Shown: positions 23,590 to 35,494 of the stretch, piece after piece
Numbering within the stretch: the stretch's first letter is position 1
Layout of the letters: the number at the start of each line of letters is the position of its first letter
Source: Anomaloglossus baeobatrachus
Lineage: Eukaryota > Chordata > Amphibia > Anura > Aromobatidae
Length of the DNA stretch: 64,000 bases
Assembly: GCF_048569485.1 (NCBI RefSeq)
Contig: NC_134357.1
Span: 108,112,744-108,176,743 of the forward strand
Direction: 5' to 3'
Program-made: the position numbers and the translations under genes
Notes under the pieces: model-generated
Told to the model about the DNA's origin: nothing
Database searches by the model: none
The model's input: only the letters and a program-made list of their open reading frames with translations

Positions 23590-23720
23590 TAACCATGTGA
23601 TTGAATTATATGCAGATGACATAATTATCTTTAATACAAATGTAGAAATGTCTCTCCATGCTGTCATGTCATCTTTATCTACCTTTTATGATATCTTTTA
23701 ACATTGCTTTGGGCAGCAGC
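23590..23720 (+). pseudogene. L1-type LINE reverse transcriptase fragment, 3' piece
   Basis: Reads VIELYADDIIIFNT, the catalytic Y-A-D-D block, directly after the target duplication of the solo LTR. It continues the frame-equivalent L1 sequence interrupted at 22362. The LINE homology fades by about 23720. Confidence 0.8.
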
Positions 23721-23779
23721 CGTGGGCAAAAAAGTGGTCTTCAATGTCCAGGGACACTAAAGAAATAAAGGGATTCTTG

Positions 23780-25050
23780 GGGTGTGTGTGGTGGTACTGT
23801 TGCTGCTGTGGCACCTTAAGGTTGAGCCCAGTTGCACTCTGTGCAGTGCCACACCCCTTTATCCTCAAGTTGAGGAAGCCAGACAAGTTTGTAAAAACAA
23901 AGTCCTTTTTACTGAAAAATCAACTTATGTACAAAGGGTAGCAGGTATTACTCTTTTCTTCTGCACAATACAGAGGCGCATGTATAGTGGATCCGGATGG
24001 CAGTGTACCGCCCGTGCAGAAGTCGGACTGCTCAGATCCAGGGTTGCTGTGGTGCTGTGGCTCGAGTGCGGACCCGGGGGCTTGTGGCTACTCGAAAATA
24101 AAAGGGGGTTATTTACAGGGTATTTGTGTTCGTGACGCCACCCGTGGTTCGCGGTAAGGGGAGTACCACTGCTGCCGATAGGAGTACCCGGGGTAGATGG
24201 AGTGGGGCAGCCAGATGACATTCCCTCCACGGGTAGGGGAGATCCCGGGACTCTGCAGGATAGGTAGAGAATAGCGTGGTGCGGGCTGTGTGGGCATGCA
24301 GGAAGCCGGGAGAGCAGTGTACTCACTCAGACTGTGTGGATATTGGTTCAACCATTAAGCAGACTCTGACACAGAAGTAAACCAAGTCTCTGGGTTCCAC
24401 TGCCACTCTGGGGAGCTCGTTCGGGAAGCCATCCCCGTTGGTATTGCTAGTGCTCCTGGGCCTGCCTCCATGCACTTGTGTTTAGACGTTTCTGAGTGAC
24501 CCCTCGGCCTGAAGCTGTCGGGGTCCCGCTCCCTATAATTAAATTGAGGAGCTGTGCTCTCGATGTCTAACACTTGGGATTTCAGTGGGCCGCATAAGCT
24601 GGAAAGCCCTATCCCCCTCGTTGTGTTGGTGCCTTCGATCTCTGAGCTCTTGGGGAAAGTTCATAAAGAGACTATCCTCCACAGGTTAATTATCAGGTTA
24701 CGTGAAGCTCCTTCCTGATCTAGGGTCCAGAACCCTGCCATGCTCTGTACCGGTCAGGTTACTAGATTTTCCGGTGCCGACTGTTCTCCAAAACTAAATC
24801 TGGGCACCCTTCTCCAATACCCTGCAACCGGGTCTTCAACTTCTCCGGTCCCAGACCACTGTCTGCGACCTAACCAAAGTCTCCCAGGGAGCTACAACTC
24901 CCTCAGCTCCTCACTCTCTGAGGCCTACTCTAAGACTCACTATGTCCCTCCCACCAGTCTGTCTGACCCCTAGGCGGGTAGCCCTTTCCCAGCTAGACCA
25001 CCCACTGGTGTGCTTGACTGGGTGTGAGGTGTGGCTAGGATTTGAATGCT
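23780..25050 (-). mobile_element. Probable LTR of the same family
   Basis: Contains the family motif gtgacgccacccgtgg (about 24133) and, in reverse complement, a ctcagagagtgaggagctga stretch resembling the region near 49720 of the array LTRs. Length fits the 1.1-1.3 kb LTR size. I could not find clean ends or a target duplication, so the coordinates are estimates. Confidence 0.5.
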
Positions 25051-25478
25051 GATGGAAGCAATACCAATAGTTAGGATCAGCACGGCAATGAACAGCACGG
25101 CAATAGGTGTGACTCTATTCTTTAAGAAACTAATGTAAGGAAACACCACTGGTCTTTTTAGGTAGCACCAGCAAGGTCTGTAAGGCTATAATCCCTGCTT
25201 ACAGGCCTCTAATACACTAATTCTTCTCCAGAAACTCACCCTACACTGAATGTGAATAAAAGTGGTATTATTAGAGAATAATATAGCTTTCATTTAGCCC
25301 TGAAAAGGACTGTTGGTTTACTGTTGTTCCAGAAGGTACTGTCTCGCTATAACACACTGTCCCTTCTCCAGCACAATCTCTCCCTAATATTTCCTGGTAC
25401 AGTGCGAGAAAAATTTCATTTCTAAGTCTGATATAGACCCGATGATGCCCTACGGCCGACTAATGACAGTTATGCTAA
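25051..25478. other. No gene seen; repeat-like
   Basis: Contains a tagccctgaaaaggactgtt block resembling an interspersed repeat, but ends were not found. Nothing coding. Confidence 0.35.
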
Positions 25479-27215
25479 TGTGATGCCCTGGCACCGCCAG
25501 GTGGTCACAGAAGTGTACAACACCCTACATAACACCTTCCCACACAAGGTTCCATCAGCCACAAAATCCTTGCCACCCCCCCAGGGTAAGAAGGACATGC
25601 CAGTGGGCAGGACAAAGCGTATAGGGAGCGTCCACCTAGGGGTCTTAAGAATCCGGGGGCGGGAACAAGTTAGTATAAGGCGGGCTTTGCACGTTGCGAC
25701 ATCGCAAGCCGATGCTGCGATGTCGCACGCGATAGTCCCCGCCCCCGTCGCAGGTACAATATCTTGTGAAAGCTGGCGTAGCGAAAATTATCGCTACGCC
25801 GGCTTCACATGCACTCACCTGCCCTGCGAACGTCGCTCTGGCCGGCGACCCGCCTCCTTATTAAGGGGCGGGTCGTGCGGCGTCACTGCGACGTCACACG
25901 GCAGGCGGCCAATAGGAGCGGAGGGGCGGAGATGAGCAGGATGTAAACATCCCGCACACCTCCTTCCTTCCACATAACCTACGGAAGCCGCGGTGACACC
26001 GGTAGGAGATGTTCCTCGCTCCTGCGACTTCACACACAGCGATGTGTGCTGCCGCTGGAGCGAGGAACAACATCGGACCGTCGCGTCAGCGTAATTATGG
26101 ATTACGCCGACGCTGCACCGATGATACGATTACGACGCTTTTGCGCTTGTTAATCGTATCATCTAGGCTTTACACACTGCGATATCGCATGCGATGCCGG
26201 ATGTGCGTCACTTTCAATTTGACCCCACCGACATCGCACCTGCGATGTCGTAGTGTGCAAAGCCCGCCTAAGTCTGAGTTTGAAGTGGAGAGGAGTGACA
26301 GTGATAGACTGTCAGAGACAAGCTGAGCCTAGTGGAAAGTAGACAGGGTAGTGGCCCTGGTCTGCTGGCTAGGTGGCAAGCAGTGGACCGTGTCTAAGGG
26401 CGATGGGGATACAGTCGCGGGAGATCCAGTGTGGACTGGGACAGGGTTGGAGGGCGCCGGTACGACAGCGGAGATCCGGTCCGGAAAACGTGCACAGGCG
26501 GGGTACCTGGACCCTAGTTAGAAGACGGTTGCAAGCCCCTTCTCTATTCACCAGGCCGGGAGCAGGTTTCAGGCCTAACTCCAGAAGTTTAGCCCAGATA
26601 GAGCAAAACGGCAGCCCACCGCGGGGGATAGGGTATCCGCATGCACCCACTGAAATCTCAAAGGTCAATTTTCGCGGGCACATCTTTCAACCAAAATACA
26701 CCAGGAGGGGACTTCCCCGTTCCAGACGGAGTTGACCACAAGTGAGAAAAGCTACAGAGTGCCGGAGGAAGGGACATCGGTACACCAGCCAGGTGTGGAA
26801 CCCGAGTACACCCGGACGCGGCAGCCGGCCACTGACACCTTGGTTTACCAATGGACTCGTGTAATTCTTCTACAGTGAGTACACCAACATTTCCCGCTTC
26901 GGCCTGGCACACCACCTCCGGCCTACATCACTCCCCGTGTTCTGGACACTGAGCCCCGAGGCATCCATCCCTACCCACAGAGGGGTTAACATCCAGCTGC
27001 TATCCCATCTTCCCCCGGGTGCTCTCCAACAGCGCTGTGGTACCATATCTTACCACACACCATGGGTGGCGTCATAAAGTATCTACAGCAATCCTCGTAC
27101 AAATACGTCCCCTTTTTATTTGAGTGTCCGCGCAACCCCCGGGTCCGGAAATCCCTCGAGCCACTGCGGATCCGGATCCGAGCAACTCGGCTGCTACAGA
27201 CGTGGGGGCGGCACA
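25479..27215 (+). mobile_element. Solo LTR, split by a Harbinger-type MITE
   Basis: Begins TGTGATGCCCTGGCACC and ends gggggcggcaca; flanks CTAA (left) and CTAG (right) are a near-match 4 bp target duplication. Removing the MITE at 25679-26268 and its TAA copy leaves 1144 bp. The plus-strand motif ccatgggtggcgtcataaag corresponds to caggtggcgtcacgaacaca in the array LTRs, so this LTR is in plus orientation. Confidence 0.7.
25679..26268. mobile_element. Harbinger-type MITE (590 bp) with TAA target
   Basis: Termini GGCGGGCTTTGCACGTTGCG and TAGTGTGCAAAGCCCGCC are inverted repeats, flanked by TAA at 25676-25678 and 26269-26271. A 3 bp TWA target is characteristic of PIF/Harbinger elements. The interior carries shared family blocks (cctccttccttcc, aataggagcggaggggcgga). 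Confidence 0.85.
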
Positions 27216-27254
27216 CTAGTAGCCAAGATGTGCTTCTTTATTGTACACCAGTGT

Positions 27255-27420
27255 GCTACCTTTTAATTATGATCTTTCAGGATGCCTCCTTATGATAATG
27301 AATTCTCAGTATGCCTCCTTATAATAATGACCCCTAGTGTGCCTTCTTATGATAATGACCCCCCCCCTCGTGTGCTTCCTTCTGATATTATCTTCACCCC
27401 AGGGTGTTTTCTTATACACT
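27255..27420. repeat. ~30-bp degenerate tandem repeat
   Basis: Five or so copies of a unit like gtgtgccttcttatgataat followed by gaccccc. Confidence 0.7.
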
Positions 27421-27960
27421 GACAAGCAAAAAGGTAACAATGTTTTAAACTTTTGTCTTTCAGACGCCATCCACTACAGCTTTTGAATGTAAAAATACCT
27501 TCATGTTATAGATAATCATCTTGGCTGTCACATGCATAAATTTTACTTGCAACTCTTTAGCATATGATTAGTTATGCAGATTCTTGTCATGTCACTGAAT
27601 TGTTACTGTTTTGCTCCTTGTAGTGGAAAAACCACTGGTTTGAATTGAGGAGCAGCCATGAAGAAGAAGATAAACAGAATCATACAGTTCGTTGATAGCG
27701 GTCATTTGGCAAAGAAAGGTAAAGAAACCTCAACTTTAATATCGTCATAACAAGCATTGGCTCGAGTTTGCAAAAATCGAAGATTCAAAACGAATGACTT
27801 GGACCGATGAAACGAAAGTCAATAGATTAGGCTCTGTTGTATGCTATTAGGTTTGGAGGAAAGAAGGAAAAAGGGGGCTAACAGATCAAGAAATTGAAGG
27901 AACTGTCAAGTTTGGTGAAGGAAATCTTATGATATGGGGTTGTTTGACGCCTGTCAGTAG
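27420..27960 (+). pseudogene. Tc1-like transposase remnant
   Basis: Left end near acactgacaagcaaaaaggt. Frames read KRMTWTDETKVNRLGSV (first catalytic Asp in the WTDET block), then VWRKEGK and VKFGEGNLMIWGCLT, matching Tc1-family transposase order. The frame is broken by a stop after LGSVVCY and by shifts upstream. The C-terminal part is missing, cut off where the large palindrome begins. Dead DNA transposon. Confidence 0.7.
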
Positions 27961-28056
27961 CAGGAAAGGAAATTCACACGAGCTTGAGAAATTCCATACT
28001 TGCCACTGACTGTGAGTGAACTATGGAGCCTTGTTTTGAGACCATTCTCAGAACAA
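27961..28056. repeat. Outer flank of the palindrome
   Basis: Contains ctatggagccttgttttgag, which pairs with ctcagaacaaggctccatag at about 29963-29982, extending the inverted symmetry beyond the main arms but with a 25 bp offset. Confidence 0.6.
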
Positions 28057-29921
28057 TATATAGCCGAGCAGAGAGGTGTAGAAAACTGTGGTAACTATTA
28101 AAATATAACGTTTAATAATTATCGTTTTAAAAAGTATATAAACCACACAACATAGACAGTTGTAAAACCAACCCAAAAAGGAGCAGATATTTATTGCTCC
28201 TGATAATGCCAATACAGGACAATTTCACAAAACAGAGGGGGAGGGGCGGATTCCTCCCTCCGTGGTGATAATAATATAGACAACACTAAACACGTTGTCA
28301 GACACAATTGTTCAGCGGGGTCATATAGACAAAACTTACTGATAACTCTCTAAAAAAGAGGGAAACAAAATAATGTTATCCAATATATAGAGGGGGGAGC
28401 CAAAATTATAGCCACACATTGCCCCTCAATTGGTAACCATCTGACCTTAGATGCTCCAAGACCTCCCAACGCGTTTCATAATTCGCTTATTCCTCAGGGG
28501 ATTATGGTCATGAGGGAGCTGTAAAAATGAGCAAAAGTAGTCAGAGTAGTAACTGAACTTATATAAAGAATCTAGCACATATTGTAAAAGAACGTTGTCT
28601 TTACCTTTGATACAATGGACCTCCAGCCTGGTGTGTCTGGGCCTGGCATTAAGCACAGAGCTTTCAAAAAACCGCCCTTAAATGTCATAGGAATATATGG
28701 GGGTGGCCAAACCTAACCCAATGAGGTGAAGTGCACGCCCCCAGCTGGGCAGACCTCCCAGGATAAAGAGCCCAGAGTGTGTGGGAGGGATGACACCTCC
28801 CTCAATGACGTAGTCATGCTCGCATGCCGCCCGTCTAGAACAAGCTAGGGCGGAGAGTTTTCACCGCCCCCAGCGGTGACGTATAATAGATCACATGTAC
28901 GCCCCATATACACGCACTTCCGGTTTCAGTGAGTGCGGGCGTCGCCGTGTATCTTCTGATCGCGTGATCTCCTGGAGCGCCACGTGACTGGGCACACGTG
29001 GTCCGCACATCCGGTCGGCAACTGTGCATAACGTTGTGCTCGGTTGCCGCGCGACCGGAAGTGCGTGTATATGGGGCGTACATGTGATCTATTATACGTC
29101 ACCGCTGGGGGCGGTGAAAACTCTCCGCCCTAGCTTGTTCTAGACGGGCGGCATGCGAGCATGACTACGTCATTGAGGGAGGTGTCATCCCTCCCACACA
29201 CTCTGGGCTCTTTATCCTGGGAGGTCTGCCCAGCTGGGGGCGTGCACTTCACCTCATTGGGTTAGGTTTGGTCACCCCCATATATTATTATGACATTTAA
29301 GGGCGGTTTTTTGAAAGCTCTGTGCTTAATGCCAGGCCCAGACACACCAGGCTGGAGGTCCATTGTATCAAAGGTAAAGACAACGTTCTTTTACAATATG
29401 TGCTAGATTCTTTATATAAGTTCAGTTACTACTCTGACTACTTTTGCTCATTTTTACAGCTCCCTCATGACCATAATCCCCTGAGGAATAAGCGAATTAT
29501 GAAACGCGTTGGGAGGTCTTGGAGCATCTAAGGTCAGATGGTTACCAATTGAGGGGCAATGTGTGGCTATAATTTTGGCTCCCCCCTCTATATATTGGAT
29601 AACATTATTTTGTTTCCCTCTTTTTTAGAGAGTTATCAGTAAGTTTTGTCTATATGACCCCGCTGAACAATTGTGTCTGACAACGTGTTTAGTGTTGTCT
29701 ATATTATTATCACCACAGAGGGAGGAATCCGCCCCTCCCCCTCTGTTTTGTGAAATTGTCCTGTATTGGCATTATCAGGAGCAATAAATATCTGCTCCCT
29801 TTTGGGTTGGTTTTACAACTGTCTATGTTGTGTGGTTTATATACTTTTTAAAACGATAATTATTAAAGGTTATATTTTAATTGTTACCACAGTTTTCTAC
29901 ACCTCTCTGCTCGGCTATATA
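28057..29921. mobile_element. Large palindromic (foldback) element, 868-bp arms
   Basis: 28057-28924 is the inverted copy of 29054-29921, with a 129 bp non-palindromic centre (28925-29053). Every matched pair I checked sums to 57978, so there is no net length change between arms. Both arms encode the same 69-codon ORF (28447-28656 minus, 29322-29531 plus), which is therefore uninformative about coding. The arms carry the motif gaaacgcgttgggaggtc. Very long inverted repeats with no transposase suggest a non-autonomous foldback transposon. Confidence 0.85.
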
Positions 29922-30250
29922 TGTGAATTTGGTGGAGCATACGACACTTATTACCATCATTCTCAGAACAAGGCTCCATAGGTCACTCATGGTCAGCGGC
30001 TGACCAGGAATTTCTCATGAGTGTGAGAAATTTCGGGTCTGATGTTGACTGAGAGTGACCTATGAAGTCTCGATCTAAGAACGAGGCAAGATAGCATTCT
30101 ATAGGCGTTGTGGGATATTACACCATCAGATTACGTTGGAACTTCGAGGATTTGAGGATTTCTTTTGAATTAATAAATTGGTGAAAGAGGAAGTGTGGGG
30201 AAGTCTTTATTGACAATTTAATTATGTTGGAACCTTGTAAAAAATGTAAT
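29922..30250. repeat. Right flank of the palindrome
   Basis: Holds ctcagaacaaggctccatag and a second related copy, gagtgacctatgaagtctcg (about 30054), i.e. partial repeats of the outer flank. No gene. Confidence 0.5.
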
Positions 30251-30299
30251 TAAGAAATTGGTGAATAAGGTAGTGTGAAGGAGTCATTTTTCAAATAAG

Positions 30300-30689
30300 C
30301 AGTCTTTACCCATGTAACCAGAAGGGGTGGGGCTTCAGCCAACAGAAAAATGTTGTTTTGTGGTATCAGCTTTGTTGGCTAAGACCCCACCCCTTCTGGT
30401 CACATGGGTATGACCTCATACAGGTCTTGCAAGAGAAAAAGTGAATCGTTTGTATAATACTTATGCTAATTCTAACAGGGAGAGGAGATAAGTATGCATA
30501 CCCATCAGATATTATCTGATCCTCAGCTGCTGTCACTCAAAAAGCTGTTGATTTTATAAACTTTACTTTCTTAGATTTCAAAACCTAAACATCCGAGCTG
30601 ACCACTAAAGGTATGTAGAGAATTAGCCTGATAGTCCAGTACAGCACTGGCTTTAGGTTATATGCGAAAATCCTGGTGATTGGTTCCCT
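30300..30689. mobile_element. TTAA-type element end with internal hairpin
   Basis: catgtaaccagaaggggtgg (30311) pairs with ccaccccttctggtcacatg (about 30388). The right end ggtgattggttccct is followed by TTAA (30690-30693), like the chain elements at 17090-21374. The left end was not found. Confidence 0.5.
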
Positions 30690-30879
30690 TTAAATATCCC
30701 TAATTCATAGTTTTACATTTCCCTTTCCACGACCTTACTGATATGAGTGTAAATCTTTATTTCCTCTGAAATCATAATTATGCAATTATTTTATTTTATT
30801 TTAATTATTGTTTTGAATAATTAATACAGTTTTCAGGAATTTCTTTGCATCGTTTCATATATTTCAGCATAGAATTACA
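30690..30879 (-). other. Probable intelectin 3' UTR
   Basis: AT-rich sequence directly after the stop codon, with minus-strand AATAAA (plus-strand tttatt) near 30755 and 30790. Extent is inferred. Confidence 0.5.
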
Positions 30880-31164
<285 letters not shown>

Positions 31165-31380
31165 TTAACTAAACTTTCGGACAACTTTAAATTAAAAGAA
31201 CAATTTCTGTCATTTGCTTTCTTCCATCCAGAGGTCTGCTATTTCGTGGAGACAATTAGAAACTCTGAAAAAGTATGGAAATCCTGAAAATGGGAATCCT
31301 TCATATTTATTAGCAAATATTAGAGCGGAATTTATTTATTTAACAGGAAAGGCGATCCTTTAATTCTTTTACTGCTTTAA

Positions 31381-31647
31381 CACTAGAAGTCCCAGAAATG
31401 TCGAGCTCCCCCCTGAAGTCCCGAAAGAGGGTCAAATGACCCTTAGACTATCTTTTTTATTTAGAACCAAAACAAAATGTTAATTTGAAATTTTTATCTT
31501 GCAGATGAGGAGACTCCTCCTCTACCAAAAAAGAAAGCTCGGTTGGCGAGTGAGCCAAGAGAAACCGCAAATCCTTCAGGTCATTCGACCCGTCTCTGGG
31601 TTCCAAAGGTAGAAATGTTAAATGACCCCTCTCTGGGACTTATAGTG
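31381..31647 (+). mobile_element. piggyBac-type MITE (267 bp) with TTAA target
   Basis: Ends CACTAGAAGTCCCAGA and TCTGGGACTTATAGTG, flanked by TTAA (31377-31380 and 31648-31651). Inside, a splice-acceptor-like tatcttgcag is followed by an open frame reading EETPPLPKKKARLASEPRE, apparently a leftover piece of piggyBac transposase N-terminal coding sequence with a basic nuclear-localisation-like cluster. Internally deleted and non-autonomous. Confidence 0.75.
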
Positions 31648-31651
31648 TTAA

Positions 31652-32516
31652 GAAGAAAATAAGACCTACCCCGAAAATAAACCATAAGCCCTTCTGCAAA
31701 AATAAGCCCTAGTTCACGTTCCACATGGAAGTGTCCAAGCAGCTAAAAAGTTTAAGAATACAACAGGAACGCTCATCAAATAAAGCATCCCCAAAATAAA
31801 GTAGACACCCCTAAAGGAAAGTAGACACCCCCCCAATAAAAAAAAATCGTACTCACCAGACCCCAAATAATCACAGTTGGCAAGTGCCAATGGTGGTTGA
31901 GCTCTCACACAGAGATTTACATGACTGTCAGGTCCCTCACTGTTGCAGCTGCATTACACTGCAGCTCTCACAAACGGATCAAGTACCAGTACCACACCGC
32001 GTAAGTGATACTACTTCCAGTCACTGGGAGGAGCCATCCGCTGTAGAAGGCAGGGGGACCTGACAGCAATGCAGATGTCTACATGAGAGCCCATTCACTT
32101 GCTAACTTTAATTCCTTAGAGTCTGGTAAGTATGATTTGTTTAGGGGGTGTCTGCTTTCTTTTGAGGGTAAACTTACAGTACATAGAGAATAATACATTT
32201 AAGCAGGTAATTTATACCTTTGAATATATGGTATGTACCCACTATTATAGGACTGGTTCTGCACCATGAGAATAGCAGCTCAGATAAGAAAATGTCCATC
32301 TGAACCAGTAATGGGATTAACACAAAATGTTGATGTTCCAGAATGTGAGGACATGATTACATTTGAATAAATATTTTTTTTTTTTTAATTTATGAATAAA
32401 TGTGGATTGTTGTTCATGAGAAAATATAAGACATCCCCTGAAAATAAGCCCTAGGGCATCTTTTGGAGCACAAAAATATTATAAGACCATGTCTTATTTT
32501 TGGGGAAACACGGTAG
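31652..32516. mobile_element. Interspersed element with aaaataagac ends
   Basis: Starts aagaaaataagacctacccc and ends catgtcttatttttggggaa, with a second aaataagccct copy near each end. The ends form an imperfect inverted repeat. Superfamily not determined; non-coding. Confidence 0.5.
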
Positions 32517-32518
32517 TA

Positions 32519-32870
32519 GATTTTACTCCAGACATCTCACACACAGATCAACTGACATTTACTGTCTGATACATTAAAGGCTGTGAGCCTGTGGAACTTT
32601 TCTTAATGTTCAACCCCATATTTTCTCATGGAGCAAAGGATCTAACAGACAGTGTTGTGAATTTTCTTCATGAGAACAAAATTCCACTATTAAACTGTCG
32701 TGGTCAGTCGTACAATAATGCCTCAATATGTCAAGACAATATACTGGATAGCAAACACAGATTCATCAACTTAAAGAGTTTGCCATCTAAGTCCCCTGTG
32801 CTGGACACAGTCTGAATGTGGTGGGAGTAAAAGCAGCAGAGTGTTGCCTACAGACTGTAAAATTTGTATG
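32519..32870 (+). pseudogene. hAT-type (DUF4371-like) transposase fragment
   Basis: Reads FTPDISHTDQLTF, then GCEPVELFLMFNPIFSHGAK, LTDSVVNFLHENKIPLLNC and RGQSYNNASICQD. The RGQSYDNASN block is characteristic of the ZMYM/DUF4371 branch of hAT transposases. A stop precedes the 74-codon frame at 32591, and the following catalytic-domain sequence (SVAYRL region) is frame-shifted. No flanking ends found; unrelated in sequence to the ZBED-type hAT at the start of the window. Confidence 0.75.
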
Positions 32871-33762
32871 ATATAGACCCACCCAGCAGTGACTGGGATT
32901 GGAAGCGTCAGACACGCTGTCACTCAGCATGGGGGCACAACTGCAAATAATCACAGACACTGGTGGGCAGGGGAAGCAGTGAATATGCATGAGCCTAATG
33001 AGCGGCCCCGGAAGAAGAACAAGGGGTCGTAGGAGTATACAGTGGCGCCGGTAACTCGGTAATATGAAGCTCTTGCTCCTACCCCTTTGTACCGGATTCT
33101 GGTCCCTATAGATTATATGGGGATCGGCACCCAGCCAGATACCAGGGATCAATCCCCACTGACCCTGAGTTGGTGGGGGGATTGATTTGTGAGTCCTCCC
33201 ATCACTAGTGAGAAATGCAGCAACAAAACACAAAAAATGAACATGCTGCAGTTTGTCAGAAGTTTGTGACAAATATACTGCAGACAAAAAACTTCTACGT
33301 GCGCATGGAAAATCTAAATTCTTATAGACTTTGCTGGGAAGTCAAAAGGGAGAATTTTCTGACAACAAAACTGTCCTGTTTTAGTTTGTTTTACTTTTAT
33401 TGGAATTTTTTTAGGGGGCATTTAAACTGAAAAACAATCATGAGTGAGTGTTAAAATGTTTCCTTTCCTTTCATGATTATCTTGCCGTGTAAACAAACTG
33501 ATGATCAGTGAGAAGACCACTTGTTTGTTTGGTCAAATGATCTTTTGTGCAGCATAAAAGATAATAATTCTCAGTGGTGCGTCTTGTAAACAGGACTTGC
33601 ACTCCCGAAATCCATGGCAGCCTATGGGCACTGGGCGATCTAACCTACTGTAAATGTCTCAGTGCGCATCGTTCACCTTCTTCTGCCTGTGTAAACATTC
33701 ATTCAAAAGATCAGTAAATATTTACCTTTTGGTAGTTGTATCGTGCCGCCAGTCTCTCTGTG
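32871..33762. other. No gene seen
   Basis: Intronic sequence without recognised repeat ends. A 166-codon minus frame (32787-33287) crosses unrelated sequence and is not credible. Confidence 0.4.
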
Positions 33763-33765
33763 TAA

Positions 33766-34491
33766 AGCTGGGTTCACACATAGCGACAGCGACAACGACG
33801 TCGCTGTTACGTCACCATTTTCTGTGACGCAACAGCGACCTTGTAAGTCGCTGTTATGATCGCTGCTGAGCTGTCAAACACAGCAGAAGCAGCAGCGATC
33901 ATAACGACACACGTCGCTGTGCTACATGTGCAGAGAGCAGGGAGCCGCGCACACTGCTTAGCGCTGGCTCCCTGCACTCCTAGCTACAGTACACATTGGG
34001 TTAATTACCCGATGTGTACTGCAGCTACATGAGCAGAGTGCAGGGAGCCGCGCACACTGCTTAGCGCTGGCTCCCTGCACTCCTAGCTACAGTACACATC
34101 GGGTTAATTACCCGATGTGTACTGCAGCTACATGTGCAGAGAGCAGGAGCCGGCACTGGCAGCGGGAGCGGCGGACGCTGGTAACGAAGGTAAATATCGG
34201 GTAACCAGGGAAAGGTCTTACCGCAGCTGCCAGATGCCGGCTCCTGCTCCCTGCTCGCTTCATTTCGTCGCTCTCTCGCTGTCGCACACAGCGATGTGTG
34301 CGTCACAGCGGGAGAGCGACGACCAAAAAATAAAGCTGGACATTCAGCAACGACCGGCGACCTCACAGCAGGGGCCAGGTCGTTGCTGGATGTCACACAC
34401 AGTGACAGCGACGGGACATCGCTGCAACGTCACAGAAAATGGTGATGTAGCAGCGACGTCGTTGTCGTCGTCGCTGTGTGTGACACCACCC
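33766..34491. mobile_element. TAA-flanked MITE, chain member 1
   Basis: Ends TGGGTTCACACATAGCGACA and GTCGCTGTGTGTGACACCAC align base for base when inverted. TAA at 33763-33765 and 34492-34494. The interior has two direct copies of a ~125 bp block (gcagagagcagggagccgcg; tagctacagtacacat). Harbinger-like by target. Confidence 0.8.
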
Positions 34492-34494
34492 TAA

Positions 34495-35066
34495 AGGGGG
34501 CTTTACACGCTGCAACATCGCTAATGCGGAGTCGTTGGGGTCACGGAATTTGTGACGCACATCCGGCCGCATTAGCGATGTTGCTGCGTGTAACACCGAT
34601 GAGCGATTTTGCATCGTTGCAAAAACGTGCAAAATCGCTCATCGGTGACATGGGGTTCCATTTTCGATTGTCGTTACTGCAGCAGTAACGATGTAGTTCG
34701 TCGCTCCTGCGGCAGCACACATCGCTCCATGTGACACCGCAGGAACGAGGAAGCTCTCCTTACCTGCCTCCCGGCCGCTATGAGGAAGGAAGGAGGTGGG
34801 CGGGATGTTACGTCCAGCTCATCTCCGCCCCTCCGCTTCTATTGGGCGGCCGCTCAGTGACGTCGCTGTGACGCCGCACGGACCGCACTTTTAGAAAGGA
34901 GGTGGTTCGCCGGTCACAGCGACGTCGCCGGGCAGGTAAGTATGTGTGACGGGTCTGGGCGATGTTGTGCGGCACGGGCAGCGATTTGCCCATGTCGCGC
35001 AACAGATGGGGGCGGGTACCCACGCTAGCGATATCTGTACCGATATCGCAGTGTATAAAGTAGCCT
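34495..35066. mobile_element. Harbinger-type MITE, chain member 2
   Basis: Ends AGGGGGCTTTACACGCTGCA and ACTGCGATATCG-type inverted partner (gcagtgtataaagtagcct). TAA at 34492-34494 and 35067-35069, each shared with a neighbour. Interior shared with the MITEs at 25679, 38697 and 45542 (ggaaggaggtgggcgggatg, cttctattgggcgg). Confidence 0.8.
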
Positions 35067-35069
35067 TAA

Positions 35070-35491
35070 GGCCTAAGCCACACGGCATGAAAATCGGTGC
35101 GAGTGGAGAGCGATAAAAAATCGCATTCCACTCGGACCAATATTAGGCTGTGTGCCAGCACACATGAGCGATTATTTTCTCAGCCCTAATCGGACCGAGA
35201 AAACAATCGCAGCATGCCGCGACTGTAATGCGAGACTCTTTCTCTCGCACCCATTCAAGTGCAGTGTACCGCAAGTGCAGTGCGAGAATGGCAATAGCTG
35301 GCGATGGAGGAGAGAGGGAGAGAAATCCCTCCCCCCTTCTCAGTGCCAGCCCGCCCCCCGCAGCTGAGGTCCGCTCGCACAGTTGGTCCTCAGTCGCAGA
35401 GACACTCGCATGACACTCGGCTCTGCTGTACTGCCAGCGTGAGCTGAGTGTCATGTGAAGAGATCGCAGTAATTCCCGTGTGGCCCTGGCC
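35070..35491. mobile_element. TAA-flanked MITE, chain member 3
   Basis: Left GGCCTAAGCCACACGG and right CCGTGTGGCCCTGGCC are inverted repeats; TAA at 35067-35069 and 35492-35494. The interior is rich in tgcgag/ctcgca inverted motifs. Confidence 0.75.
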
Positions 35492-35494
35492 TAA

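Noticed and set aside
28447-29531. Identical 69-codon ORFs in two places
   Set aside because: Identity is due to the palindrome arms, not to selection on a protein.
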